A DNA stretch of 64,000 nucleotides from Tannerellaceae bacterium (GTDB taxonomy: Bacteria > Bacteroidota > Bacteroidia > Bacteroidales > Tannerellaceae), in NCBI GenBank assembly GCA_021201295.1, contig JAJQFE010000063.1:34968-98967 (forward strand). Direction: 5' to 3'. The first letter of the stretch is position 1. Every line of letters begins with the position of its first letter. The translations under genes and the position numbers were made by a program. This document shows, in pieces, positions 39,873 to 49,541 of this stretch. The notes beneath the pieces were generated by a model that ran no database searches, was not told the DNA's origin, and saw only the letters and a program-made list of their open reading frames with translations.

Positions 39873-40859
39873 TCAGAAGCGACTGATAGAACCACCTCCT
39901 CCGGAACGGCCTCCGCCCCAGGAACCACCTCCTCCGAAGCTTCCACCTCGTCCGCCTCCCATACCTCCGAGACCTCCAAAAATGATAGGACCTCCGCCAC
40001 CTCTTCTGAGCCGGTCTATCGGATGATTCTTTTTCTCTGTATAGCCGCAATTGGAACATCTGTACATATCCTCAGCCATACCGGCACGGGCATAGGTGGC
40101 TGCCTGGACAGTTTGCCGTCCTACATACCGGAAGGTTTTCTTTCCACAGCGGGGACATTTCTTAGCCCGGTGTTTCATGGAGTTCGCCACGAGTGCTATG
40201 AACATAATACCCAGCGGAGCAAGCAGGATAAGGGCTAACACAGTCCAGGTAGAAACCTCTTCCGCCGTGGAATGCCCACTGCCTAAAATGGCCATTCTTT
40301 CATAGTCGCTGGCTAATAAGTAGTCCCTGACTGCCGCGACTCCTTTTACCATTCCGCTGCTATAATCCCCTTCACGCATATCGGGGATCATATATCGTTG
40401 CTGGATCCGGTAACAGATCGCATCCGGCAGGACTCCTTCTAATCCATATCCGGTTTCAAATACGATGGAACGCTGTACGGGTTCGGTCACTAACTGGATC
40501 AGTAATCCGTTGTCATCCTCTTTTTTCCCTATGCCCCACTGTTTAAACAGGTCTGTGGCAAAGTCCCGGGCGTCGTTGTCTCCTATACTTTCCACGGCTA
40601 CGACCGCTACTTCAATCCCCAGACTGTCTTCCAGCGTACGCAGTAAACGGTTGATTTGCTGAACATCGGTGGGAGAAATGATCCCGTCCGGATTACTGAC
40701 ATAATTGTAATGGTCCACTAACCGGGTATTGGGAATCGTTTCCAGCGTGTAAGTACCACCCCGGAGTTGAAGAGGAAAGAGGATCATAAGAAAAACACTT
40801 ACAGAAAATAATATCCTGTATCCCTTTCCTGTAAGTGATATCTTCTTTCTTTTATTCAT
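39873..40859 (-). CDS. TPM-domain (YgcG/Psb32-like) membrane protein
   Basis: Intact, 328 residues. Signal or N-terminal transmembrane segment (about 15-33). The TPM domain spans about 45-180 (YNYVSNPDGIISPTDVQQIN, FETGYGLEGVLPDAICYRI). A transmembrane helix lies at about 205-228 (LALILLAPLGIMFIALVANS), then a zinc-ribbon-like CPRCGKK and CSNCGY pair, and a Gly/Ser-rich tail (GGLGGMGGGRGGSFGGGGSW). The partner LemA gene is immediately upstream on the same strand, 12 bp away, the usual pairing. The family's biochemical role is not settled. Confidence 0.88.
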   Translation of the reverse strand: MNKRKKISLTGKGYRILFSVSVFLMILFPLQLRGGTYTLETIPNTRLVDHYNYVSNPDGIISPTDVQQINRLLRTLEDSLGIEVAVVAVESIGDNDARDFATDLFKQWGIGKKEDDNGLLIQLVTEPVQRSIVFETGYGLEGVLPDAICYRIQQRYMIPDMREGDYSSGMVKGVAAVRDYLLASDYERMAILGSGHSTAEEVSTWTVLALILLAPLGIMFIALVANSMKHRAKKCPRCGKKTFRYVGRQTVQAATYARAGMAEDMYRCSNCGYTEKKNHPIDRLRRGGGGPIIFGGLGGMGGGRGGSFGGGGSWGGGRSGGGGSISRF

Positions 40860-40871
40860 GTAGCATAGTAT

Positions 40872-41462
40872 TTAGAATTCAACAACCGGCGCTCTTTCCG
40901 CACCAGACTCTGCTGTGAAATAGGCTTTAGGAGTGAAGCCAAACATCCCGGCAAAAATGTTATTCGAGAAACTCCGGATATAGGTATTATATTGCTGAGC
41001 GGTTTCATTAAAGCGTTTCCGTTCCACTGCTATCCGGTTCTCCGTCCCTTCCAGTTGTGCCTGTAATTCCAGAAAGTTCTGGTTGGCTTTCAGGTCTGGA
41101 TAACGTTCCAGGACCACCATCAACCGGGATAGGGCACTACTTAGTTCTCCCTGTGCTGCCTGGAAACGGTTGATAGATTCCTCCGTAAGGTTATCCGGAT
41201 CAATAGTCGTCTGGGTGGCTTTCGCTCGTGCATTGATCACACTTTCCAGGGTTTCCCGTTCGTGCGAAGCATATCCTTTGACTGTATTGACTAAGTTGGG
41301 AATTAAATCCATACGGCGTTGGTATTGGTTTTCTACCTGGCTCCAGGCTGTTTTTACTGTTTCATCATGGGTAACCATGTTGTTATACATACCTTTTACC
41401 CATCCGAATAAAAGTAAAATAACTATAATTGGGATCGCAATCCATAAAATTTTCTTTGACAT
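40872..41462 (-). CDS. lemA: LemA family membrane protein
   Basis: Intact, 196 residues. A single N-terminal transmembrane helix (LWIAIPIIVILLLFGWVKGM) places a helical bundle outside the inner membrane. The LemA signature is complete: WSQVENQYQRRMDLIPNLVN, ARAKATQ, LSRLMVVLERYPDLKANQNF and RKRFNETAQQYNTYIRSFSN. It forms a two-gene operon with the TPM protein downstream. Function is unknown beyond this conserved pairing. Confidence 0.92.
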   Translation of the reverse strand: MSKKILWIAIPIIVILLLFGWVKGMYNNMVTHDETVKTAWSQVENQYQRRMDLIPNLVNTVKGYASHERETLESVINARAKATQTTIDPDNLTEESINRFQAAQGELSSALSRLMVVLERYPDLKANQNFLELQAQLEGTENRIAVERKRFNETAQQYNTYIRSFSNNIFAGMFGFTPKAYFTAESGAERAPVVEF

Positions 41463-41609
41463 TCTTTTCAGTTTTTAATTGTTAGAACTATTCGGCAAAG
41501 TTAACCATTAATAACAACAATGAAAAGATAGGGTATGCTCATAAATAAAACTTATTAAATCATAAATAAAACCTATGAGCCATTTGCTATGCATATCTGT
41601 TGCTTCTTT

Positions 41610-41617
41610 TATATTTG
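41610..41617 (+). promoter_or_regulatory. Promoter -7 box for the cytochrome c peroxidase
   Basis: TATATTTG, a perfect TAnnTTTG box, 35 bp before the start codon at 41653; TTTG at 41583-41586 is a possible -33 element although the 23-bp spacer is long. Confidence 0.55.
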
Positions 41618-41652
41618 TATCTATAGAATATTCTAAACAAAAAAATACAACT

Positions 41653-43034
41653 ATGTGGTACTTTACTTATTCTGCACGAAAGGGAAAAGCCGGTCTTCTT
41701 CCTGCCGGCCTTTTGATGTTTACGCTGGCTATAAGTAGCTGTTCTTCCGGTTACAAGAAATTTGAGGGTGATGAGGGCAGGCAGGTGGCGGCTATCCTGC
41801 GAAGTAATGGCTGCCTGGAATGCCATGCTGCTGACGCTAAACTACCATTCTATGGAAAACTTCCCATCATTGGTCCTACTGTGGAAGCGGACATGAAAGA
41901 AGGAACTTTATATCTGGACCTGACTTCTTTAGTCGATGCTCTGGAGAACGGAAAACCGGTTTCTGAAGTGGATCTGGCTAAAGTGGAACATACCGCCCTG
42001 AGTGGTTCCATGCCTCCTTTTCATATTATGCTGTGCACTGGGGTACGAAACTGAATAGGGAAGAACGGGGGATGTTGATCTCCTGGGCAAAGCAGGTACG
42101 GAAAAACAATTTTATGATTCCTACGGTAGCCGAGGAGTTCAGTAATGAACCGGTGCAACCTCTGATGGCCTCTCTTCCAACCGATCCGGAAAAGGTAGCC
42201 TTGGGATTTGCTTTATATCATGATACCCGTCTTTCGGCGGATAATACGTTATCCTGTGCCAGTTGTCATGGGCTGGAAACCGGAGGCGTAGACAGGAAAC
42301 AATATTCGGAAGGTATTAATGGGCAGTTTGGAGGCGTCAATGCCCCTACTGTTTATAATGCCGCCCTGAATTTTGTCCAGTTCTGGGATGGCCGTGCGGC
42401 TGACCTGAAAGAACAGGCTGCCGGACCTCCGTTGAATCCGGTTGAAATGGGACATGTCTCTTTTGATGATATTTGTGCTTCGATCAGTGAGGATAAAGAA
42501 TTTATGAAAGCATTCCTGGACGTTTTCCCGGAAGGGATTTCTGAGTTAACGATCACAGAAGCTATTGCCGAGTTTGAAAAAACATTGCTTACTCCCAGCC
42601 GTTTTGACCGGTATCTGATGGGAGATACGCAGGCTTTGACGGCAGAGGAACTGGCAGGATATGAGTTGTTCAAAGAGAACCGGTGTGCTACTTGTCATGT
42701 CGGTGTAAACTTCGGAGGACAATCCTTTGGATATATGGGAATCAAAAATAATTACTTTGATTACCGGGGAACCGGACTGACGGATGGGGACCTGGGCCGC
42801 TTTGCAGTCACCGGAAACGAAACAGACAGGCATAAGTTCAAGACTCCGGGCTTACGCAATGTGATGCTGACTTATCCCTATATGCATGACGGAACGATTG
42901 AACATATTGAAGATGCGATCCGTATCATGCATGAATTCCAGATCGGGAAAAATATTCCGGATGCTGAGACCGCTAAGATCGTAGCATTCCTTCACACCTT
43001 AACAGGTGAATATAACGGTGAGATTTTACATTAA
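41653..43034 (+). CDS. Tri-haem cytochrome c peroxidase (MauG/CCP family) lipoprotein, one frameshift
   Basis: Reduces hydrogen peroxide in the periplasm using electrons from quinol or cytochrome. About 460 residues after repair. The signal peptide ends in a lipobox-like LAISSC. Three haem c sites are visible: CLECH (about residue 57), CASCH (LSCASCHGLETGG) and CATCH (RCATCHVGVNFGG). The extra N-terminal haem domain recalls the quinol-oxidising YhjA type, not the two-haem classical form. The frame breaks at about 42021-42030; one added base links MPPFH to YAVHWGTKLNREERGMLISW. The C-terminal FKTPGLRNVMLTYPYMHDG is standard for CCP. Confidence 0.88.
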
Positions 43035-43052
43035 TATCAAATAAATCCTTTA

Positions 43053-43094
43053 CCCCCTTTGGCCTGTGAGAGGTCGAAGGGGGCTTTTTTTATT
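43053..43094. terminator. Shared terminator between convergent genes
   Basis: CCCCCTT and AAGGGGG flank a 22-base hairpin region and are followed on the + strand by a run of seven T. It serves the peroxidase; the stem would also end leftward transcription of the propeller gene, whose repaired stop is at 43090-43092. Confidence 0.7.
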
Positions 43095-44256
43095 TAAATT
43101 TCAGGATCATATACACCGGATGATCTTCTATATCCATAGCGGCTGCTCTTTCGTTCAGTTACCCTGTCAACCTGCCTGCTTCCCAGGTATCCATCAGTTG
43201 ATCGGTCTGTAGGATGATATACCCTACGGAAGCCTGATCCGTAGGGCCTGTCAGATGGGGTCCTATAGTAATAGGCAGATCTTTATATTCGTCAAACAGG
43301 ATATGGGGTTCATAGATTTTACCATCTTTTTTATCCATCAGTAATCCCGTCATCGGAAAGCCTTCCCGTGTTTCAAAATCATAGATCCGTTTGACAGTAG
43401 TCAGAAACAGATAATCACTTGTTTCCAGATAACTGTTCAGATAGATGAGCGGATCCATGGTTCGGACCGGTGGTTTACGGATCAGTGCCGGCAGAAGTTC
43501 CTGGTTTTGCGTGAATCTGTAAACCGTATCTGTAGAGAATTCGCTTAATAGAAAACCTTCTTTGTATTTTACACTGTAATTGGTATGTCCTATAGCTCCT
43601 ATTCTGACTCCATCTTTTTCTATCCGTAACAGGAGATCCAGTTTTTCTTCAAAGGGCAGAGGAATAGGTTTTATTTGTCCATCTTCTTTAGAGACCGGTA
43701 CAAAAGAGATATGATCTACATCCCGGTTGTTATAACATAGCAGATAGTCCTGGTCATAATTCCTGATTTCCATAAAAAACAGATGGTCCGGAATGGATAG
43801 GGTGCGTTTAAAGTCCCCGTCACTCGTATAAACGGCAATTCTGGAATCTACCGTATAAATAAAAACTTCATCTGTCGTTTCGTCATACGTCATACGTCCG
43901 CTGGACATATATTCCTCAGGTCCGCTTCCACTGCGGGAAAACTTTTTAACAGGAGTACCTGTCCAGTCAAAAAATAGTATGTCTCCGGTGGTAAAAGAGT
44001 GAAAGATAAAAAACTGTTGGGTAACGAGGGTGGGATAGGGAGAAACCAGAAAATCCTCCGCTGTTTTTAATTGGATATATTCAATCTCTGCGATTTCTAA
44101 CAGGTGCAGTTTCTTTTCCGGATAGTTTTTGCTGACATCTATTTCCACTAAGGACAGATCCGGCTGTTGGTTACCGGATGATACGCAACCAGGCATACAA
44201 CTGATACCGCACAGGAAAATGATTATCATTTTTAAATAATACGTCTGTCTTTTCAT
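43090..44256 (-). CDS. Six-bladed beta-propeller lipoprotein (DUF4934-like), one in-frame TAA
   Basis: Lipoprotein of about 388 residues with signal MKRQTYYLKMIIIFLCGISC and lipobox Cys; an ATG at 44280 is an alternative start. The body has repeated propeller strands (FFDWTGTPVKKFSRSGSGPEE, DEVFIYTVDSRIAVYTSDGD). A TAA at 43159-43161 follows WEAGRLTG, but the same frame goes on as LNERAAAMDIEDHPVYMILK and ends FK-TAA, matching the usual C-terminus of this family (a PVxMxxKFK end). The TAA is therefore probably a base error. Function unknown; such proteins often accompany SusC/D or regulatory loci. A TATATTTG promoter box lies at 44278-44285 on the minus strand. Confidence 0.75.
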
Positions 44257-44277
44257 GGAATATTCTTGTTGTTTTGC

Positions 44278-44371
44278 CAAATATAATATTAATTTTTAGT
44301 TTACTACTAAATATTCGTAGATTATTTATATTTTTTAGATAGTATAGTTGGGCTCAATCTTAGTATATTTG
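44278..44371. promoter_or_regulatory. Divergent promoter boxes for the propeller and response-regulator genes
   Basis: Minus strand TATATTTG at 44278-44285 is 22 bp before the propeller start. Plus strand TATATTTG at 44364-44371 is 26 bp before the response regulator. Both match TAnnTTTG. Confidence 0.6.
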
Positions 44372-44396
44372 CTTTTCTAAAGTGAATACATAACAG

Positions 44397-45074
44397 ATGG
44401 CTAATATATTATTGGTAGAAGATGAAGTGAACATTGCTTCTTTTATAGAACGGGGATTACAGGAGTTTCATCATCAGGTACAGGTTGCTTATGATGGGGC
44501 AGCCGGATGGGAGATCCTGCAAAAAGAGAATGTTGATCTGCTTATTCTGGATGTAATTATGCCTAAAATAAATGGCTTGCAGCTTTGCCGGCAGTACCGG
44601 CAGTTGTATGGGTTCGGATCTCCTGTCATTATGTTGACTGCCTTAGGCACGACTGATGACATTGTGCATGGACTGGAGGCTGGGGCGGATGACTATATGG
44701 TCAAACCGTTTAGTTTTCGGGAGCTGGAAGCTCGTATGCAGGTCCTGTTACGGCGTTCCCGGATGGAACTCACTTTGCCGGACCTGCAATGTGGCGATTT
44801 GGTTCTGGAGCCGCAGAATCACCGGGCAGTCCGGGGTGGTAAAGTGATGGATCTGACCGTACGTGAATACCGTCTTCTGGAATATCTGGTAGTAAACCAG
44901 GGTAGGGCGCTAAGCCGGCAGGATCTGTTAAAACATGTCTGGGATAAAGAAGCGGACCGGAATACCAATGTAGTGGATGTGTATGTAAATTATGTACGTA
45001 GTAAAATAGATAAAGAGTTTGACTGGAAACTGATCCGGACTGTGGCGGGAATAGGATATATGATAGAAGCATGA
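44397..45074 (+). CDS. OmpR-family response regulator
   Basis: Intact, 225 residues. Receiver domain: acidic pair VEDE (8-11), phospho-acceptor Asp in LLILDVIMP (about 52), Thr in MLTALG (about 81) and Lys in VKPFSFRELE (about 103). The C-terminal winged helix reads DLTVREYRLLEYLVVNQGRA, then NVVDVYVNYVRSKID and GIGYMIE. It overlaps the histidine kinase start by 4 bases (ATGA), so the two form an operon. The signal is not known. Confidence 0.95.
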   Translation: MANILLVEDEVNIASFIERGLQEFHHQVQVAYDGAAGWEILQKENVDLLILDVIMPKINGLQLCRQYRQLYGFGSPVIMLTALGTTDDIVHGLEAGADDYMVKPFSFRELEARMQVLLRRSRMELTLPDLQCGDLVLEPQNHRAVRGGKVMDLTVREYRLLEYLVVNQGRALSRQDLLKHVWDKEADRNTNVVDVYVNYVRSKIDKEFDWKLIRTVAGIGYMIEA

Positions 45075-46239
45075 AGACCGGAAAAGAAATAGCTTTTTTT
45101 ATACTGCTGTTACAGTAGGAGTGATTACGGTCGTCTCTTTCCTGTTCTACTTTTTTATGTCCTGTCAGATAGATCGTTTGTATTATTCTCTTTTGGATAC
45201 TCAGGTTTCTGGTATAGTCCATAAAGCAGGAGAAAAGGATAAACCGGAAAACTATGCATCTGTCCTGCAGTCCGGAAATCCTCTTTTGACGGGCGTGCAG
45301 GAGATCTTTTTGCCTGCCGGTAAATCTCCTGAGATTACCCGTCTGTTGTCCCGGTATCTGTCAGCAGTAGCGATTAAAAAACTGTATGCCGGGAAGGTCA
45401 TTCATTTCTGGCAGGGAGGCCGGTTAGGTGTAGCCTGCTATGATCTTTCCGGACAAGAGGACCGTATCGTATTGGTTATGGCAGAAAACCCGTATGGAAA
45501 AAGTCTCCGGATGCGGTTAGGCTGTTCATTGGTGGCTGCTTTGCTGTTCAGTACTTTTTTTATGTATGGGATCGGGAAAAGATATGCTACACGGATGCTG
45601 GATACCATAGCGGCTGCTTATAAAAGTGAAAAGGATTTTATCAGTAATGCCTCCCATGAAATCAATAATCCACTGACAGCTATCCAGGGAGAATGTGAGA
45701 TTACGCTGTTAAAGGAACGTACTTCGGCGGAATATGAAGCTTCCCTGAGAAGGATTGCCACAGAGACCAAACGGATTGTTCAGTTGATGAAACATCTTCT
45801 TTTCCTGTCCCACGGGGACCGGGAGATCCTGAAAAATGCCACCGAACCGGTGATGCTCGCTAATTTTCTGATGCAGTTCCTGGATAACCGGATCCATTTT
45901 TCACCGGACACCTTTGCATTTGTTGTTCATGCCAATCCTCACCTGCTTAAAATCGCAATCAGTAACCTGATCCAGAATGCCTTGAAATATTCGGGAGACC
46001 AACCGGTTGAGATACGTCTCCGGGGACATGTGCTGGAGATTGAAGACCAGGGAATTGGTATTCCACCAGAAGAGCTGGAGAGTATTTACCAACCTTTTTA
46101 CCGGGCATCCAATACCCGTGAATTTAAAGGGCACGGGATCGGGCTAAGTTTATTTCTGCGTATTTTAACCATCTATGGTGCTCAGTTAAAGATCACTTCC
46201 ACCCTGGGAAGCGGGACCCTTGTCTCCATCAGTTTCTGA
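45071..46239 (+). CDS. Membrane sensor histidine kinase, one frameshift
   Basis: About 389 residues after repair. The start overlaps the regulator stop. MKTGKEIAFF enters a seven-T run (45094-45100); one more T gives FFYTAVTVGVITVVSFLFYF, the first transmembrane helix. A periplasmic domain follows, then the second helix (LVAALLFSTFFMYGIG, about 140-160). The H-box is SNASHEINNPLTAIQGECEI. The ATPase domain shows NLIQNALKYSG (N-box), EDQGIGIPPEEL (G1) and GHGIGLSLFL (G2). HEINNPLT deviates slightly from the usual HELRTPL but is common in Bacteroidales. No HAMP domain was obvious. Confidence 0.88.
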
Positions 46240-46323
46240 AAAGAAAACTTCTGAAAAGTAGCAAATAATAGGATATCTTTTTATATTTTTGTGTATCCTT
46301 TTTAACTTTATTGCCAAAATAGA

Positions 46324-47295
46324 ATGAAGAATAACCTATTCCAAAAGCAGATTTTAGAAGAACTAAATGCCAGGCTACCTCATAAGTCACAATTGGTAAA
46401 TAGATTGTCATCTCTCCTGACCATTGAACGGGAAGCTGTGTATCGCCGTTTACGTGGAGAAGTTCCTTTTACCTTTCAGGAAATCGTCACCATGGCCAAA
46501 GAATTTTCTTTCTCTATAGATGGTATAGTCGATAATACAACCGAAAATGTAAGTTCGTTTCGTTTAAAACACGTTGAGTTTACAGATTCGGAAGATGAAG
46601 ATTTTGCCTTAATGGAAAAACTGATTCATTTTTTAAATTTTATCAATAATCCGTCTTCCGAATGTGGGGAAGCAACTAATTCCATTCCACAGGATCTGTA
46701 TATTAACTACGACAGTGTGACCCGGCTTTATCTGTTTAAGTGGCTTTACCTGTATAATGACTCTCCAAAAGTGACCCGTTACAAAGATCTTATCCTGAAT
46801 AAGAAAATCATAGAATATCATACTGTAACTGTAGCTGCTACTAAAAAAATAGGACAGACCCGGTATATTCTGGATATGGACCTTTTCCGTTATTTAATTA
46901 AAGATCTCATTTATTTCAGGAATATCGGCCTGATAGACCGGGAAGAAGTAAGGATCATACAAGAAGATCTGCTGAAATTGCTCGGTGATATGGAAGAGCT
47001 TTGTCTCACCGGAGTATATAAAGAAACAGGAAACCAAAGTCCAGTTCTATATTTTAAATATCAATCTGAATACCAGTTATAAATACATCCAGACGACCAC
47101 TTATTTTATCAGTTTTATCAAGGCTTTTACCATGAATGCAGTGGTTTCATTTGATAAAAAGAGTATGTTAAGTGTAAAGAGCTGGCTTCAATCCCTGATC
47201 AAATCTTCTACCCTTATTACAGAAAGCGGAGAGATTGACCGGATCCATTTTTCCATACCCAGCGGGAACTGGTAGAAGCGATTCAAATCGATTGA
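46324..47295 (+). CDS. Helix-turn-helix regulator-like protein, two frameshifts
   Basis: About 323 residues after repair. The N-terminal segment (LEELNARLPHKSQLVNRLSS to YRRLRGEVPFTFQEIVTMAK) looks like a DNA-binding helix-turn-helix. The rest is helical without known motif and resembles a family of Bacteroides one-component regulators of about 280-320 residues. Breaks: a CC at 47034-47035, where one C fewer gives GNKVQFYILNINLNTSYKYI, and the T run 47248-47252, where one more T gives HFFHTQRELVEAIQID and stop TGA. It sits alone between the kinase and ldhA. Target unknown. Confidence 0.65.
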
Positions 47296-47339
47296 CAGCC
47301 ATTCCGGAGATGGATTTGTTCCATAGGAAAATATGGAGC

Positions 47340-48338
47340 ATGGTCACAAAAATTGCGTTTTTCGGAGCAAAAGAATATGATATTACCTCTTTTGGCAGGA
47401 TCAATGAAGGATTCCATTTTGATATCCGCTATTTCAAAGGAAATCTCAATAAAAATAATGTTATCCTGACCCAGGGAATGGAAGCCGTATGCATTTTTGT
47501 AAATGATATAGCCGATGCGGAAGTGATTGACGCCTTAGTAGCTCATGGGGTTCAATTAATTGCTTTACGATGTGCCGGCTTTAATAATGTGGATCTTGAA
47601 GCAGCCAGAGACCGGATCAAAGTAGTATGGGTTCCTGCCTATTCTCCCTATGCAGTGGCGGAACATACGTTGGCTCTGATGCTTTGCCTGAACCGGAAGA
47701 TACACCGGGCTTACTGGCGGATGCGTGACGGGAATTTCTCCCTGCACGGATTGATGGGATTTGATATGTATGGAAAAACCGTAGGGATTATCGGAACGGG
47801 TAAGATTGCTAAGATCCTGATCCATATCCTGAAAGGTTTTGGGATGCATATACTCGTACATGATATCTATCCGGATGAGCAGTTTGCCCAGGAGGAGCAG
47901 ATCTATTACACTACGCTGAATGAGCTCTATACACGGTCGGATATTATTTCTTTGCATTGTCCCCTTACGGAAGATACCCGATATCTCATTAACGAGGATT
48001 CAATTGCTAAAATGAAGGATGGCGTCATGCTGATCAATACCGGCAGGGGACAGTTGATCCATACGAATGCGCTGATAGAAGGACTTAAGGAGAAAAAGAT
48101 TGCTGCTGCCGGATTAGATGTGTATGAAGAGGAGGGAGAGTATTTTTATGAGGACCAGTTGGATAAGATCATTGATGATGATGTGCTGGCACGGCTGATC
48201 TCGTTTAACAATGTCATTGTGACTTCCCATCAGGCGTTTTTCACGCAGGAAGCTATGCATAACATTGCGGAAACCACCTTACAGAATGTGGCTGATTTCC
48301 GCGATGGAAAAGTTCTCGTCAATGAAGTGACTGTATAA
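47340..48338 (+). CDS. ldhA: D-lactate dehydrogenase (2-hydroxyacid dehydrogenase family)
   Basis: Intact, 332 residues from MVTKIAFFGAKEYDITSFGR; the frame opens upstream at 47235 but this start matches the family. Reduces pyruvate to D-lactate with NADH. Motifs: RCAGFNNVDLEAA (substrate loop), VPAYSPYAVAEHTLALMLCL, nucleotide site GKTVGIIGTGKIAKIL (about 145-160), catalytic Arg in NTGRGQLI (about 235), Glu in LDVYEEEGEYFYED and the catalytic His in TSHQAFFT (about 297). The extended EEEGEYFYED insert is typical of D-LDH in this family. A fermentative enzyme consistent with an anaerobe. Confidence 0.92.
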   Translation: MVTKIAFFGAKEYDITSFGRINEGFHFDIRYFKGNLNKNNVILTQGMEAVCIFVNDIADAEVIDALVAHGVQLIALRCAGFNNVDLEAARDRIKVVWVPAYSPYAVAEHTLALMLCLNRKIHRAYWRMRDGNFSLHGLMGFDMYGKTVGIIGTGKIAKILIHILKGFGMHILVHDIYPDEQFAQEEQIYYTTLNELYTRSDIISLHCPLTEDTRYLINEDSIAKMKDGVMLINTGRGQLIHTNALIEGLKEKKIAAAGLDVYEEEGEYFYEDQLDKIIDDDVLARLISFNNVIVTSHQAFFTQEAMHNIAETTLQNVADFRDGKVLVNEVTV

Positions 48339-48340
48339 AT

Positions 48341-49270
48341 TTATTTCGCTGTTTTGTAAACTACCTGATATAAGCGTTTTTCTGTAAAAGAGGCTTCTAA
48401 CCGGGAAAGTAGAGTTAAAGGCATCTGTTCGTGAATATATTCATCCCTGACATATAAGTAATTGCAAAAATAGATCCAGTTAGAGAAAGTGATGGGCATA
48501 GAGATATTACTTTTTAATAAAGCATGGACGGCTTCGTTCCGGTCCAGTTTCAGGAAACTTTTCGCTAATTCTTTATTCTGGTTGAATAAGGAGTGAATAG
48601 CCGGAGAGAGTGGCTCCGGGTCAAACTTCAAACGGAACCTGTTCCGTAGCATGGCTACCCAATTTCTGTTTTGGTAATGCTGGTAAGCCATTTCGTCAAA
48701 TAGCCGGATCATGGTCTGGTCTGTAGTATCCAGCGTAGCGTATATCCCATTTAGAAGCCTGGATTCATTTTCTAAGTCTTTCCATTCCTCTTTACATTTA
48801 TAGCGCATGAAATGGTCAATCTCATGCCAGCCTTCAGAAAACATGGTCCGGATCTGGATCTCAAAAGTAGCGTCCATATAAGTATGCAGATGCGTGAGCC
48901 GGGGCGTATATTGGTTAAAGAGCTCTTGTTGTTCCTGTTTCAGACGGCAGAGTAAATTGATTCGTACCGGGTTGAACTGGTTCACTTCCGGTTCGTCATA
49001 TTGTAAATATTCCAGATCAAAGAACGAAGAAAAGTACCGGACTAACAATTCCACATCTTCCCCGAAATAGGTCATGATACGTAATCCTATCACATCCTGC
49101 ACTAATTTCCCGTTTGTAAAATATCCTTTGCGGGTTATTTTCTCATGAATGGAGTTTTTACTTTTAATTCTGGAATAGATCCGGTAGAGGATACCTGCTC
49201 TCTCCAGATGGGCTTCAATCATTTTCTTTATATCCTGCTCAATAATTGCTAATCCATCGTGTGTCATCAT
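48341..49270 (-). CDS. RelA/SpoT-domain (p)ppGpp synthetase-like protein
   Basis: Intact, 309 residues. Small single-domain alarmone-synthetase type without HD hydrolase or TGS domains. Motifs: YSRIKSKNSIHEKI (substrate-binding RxKxxxSI), QDVIGLRIMTYFGEDVE (DxxGxRI), ATFEIQIRTMFSEGWHEIDH (EIQIRT and ExDH). The C-terminal 100 residues are helical and unassigned. It may make (p)ppGpp or pppApp-type nucleotides; the exact product cannot be read from the sequence. It converges with ldhA with only 2 bp between stops. An upstream ATG pair gives one residue of start ambiguity. Confidence 0.82.
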   Translation of the reverse strand: MMTHDGLAIIEQDIKKMIEAHLERAGILYRIYSRIKSKNSIHEKITRKGYFTNGKLVQDVIGLRIMTYFGEDVELLVRYFSSFFDLEYLQYDEPEVNQFNPVRINLLCRLKQEQQELFNQYTPRLTHLHTYMDATFEIQIRTMFSEGWHEIDHFMRYKCKEEWKDLENESRLLNGIYATLDTTDQTMIRLFDEMAYQHYQNRNWVAMLRNRFRLKFDPEPLSPAIHSLFNQNKELAKSFLKLDRNEAVHALLKSNISMPITFSNWIYFCNYLYVRDEYIHEQMPLTLLSRLEASFTEKRLYQVVYKTAK

Positions 49271-49541
49271 CTACAATTTTTAAAATGAATGAAAATCTAT
49301 TCTTATTATTTTTCCGGGAGATACAGAGAAGCAGGAATCCCTGCTGTTATAGGGTAAGACGGAGAAAAACGAAAAATATTTTTATCCGGTCTTATCTTTT
49401 AGTGAAAAATAAGAAACCAGGTAGCTTTGCTAACATCTCTTTAAGATTGAGATGGAAGAAGTTTAAAATTTACATTCTTTACCTGAAAAACATATTTTTA
49501 TACGTGTTTTTTGCCGGCAGATATATAGTATGTGGGAAAGC

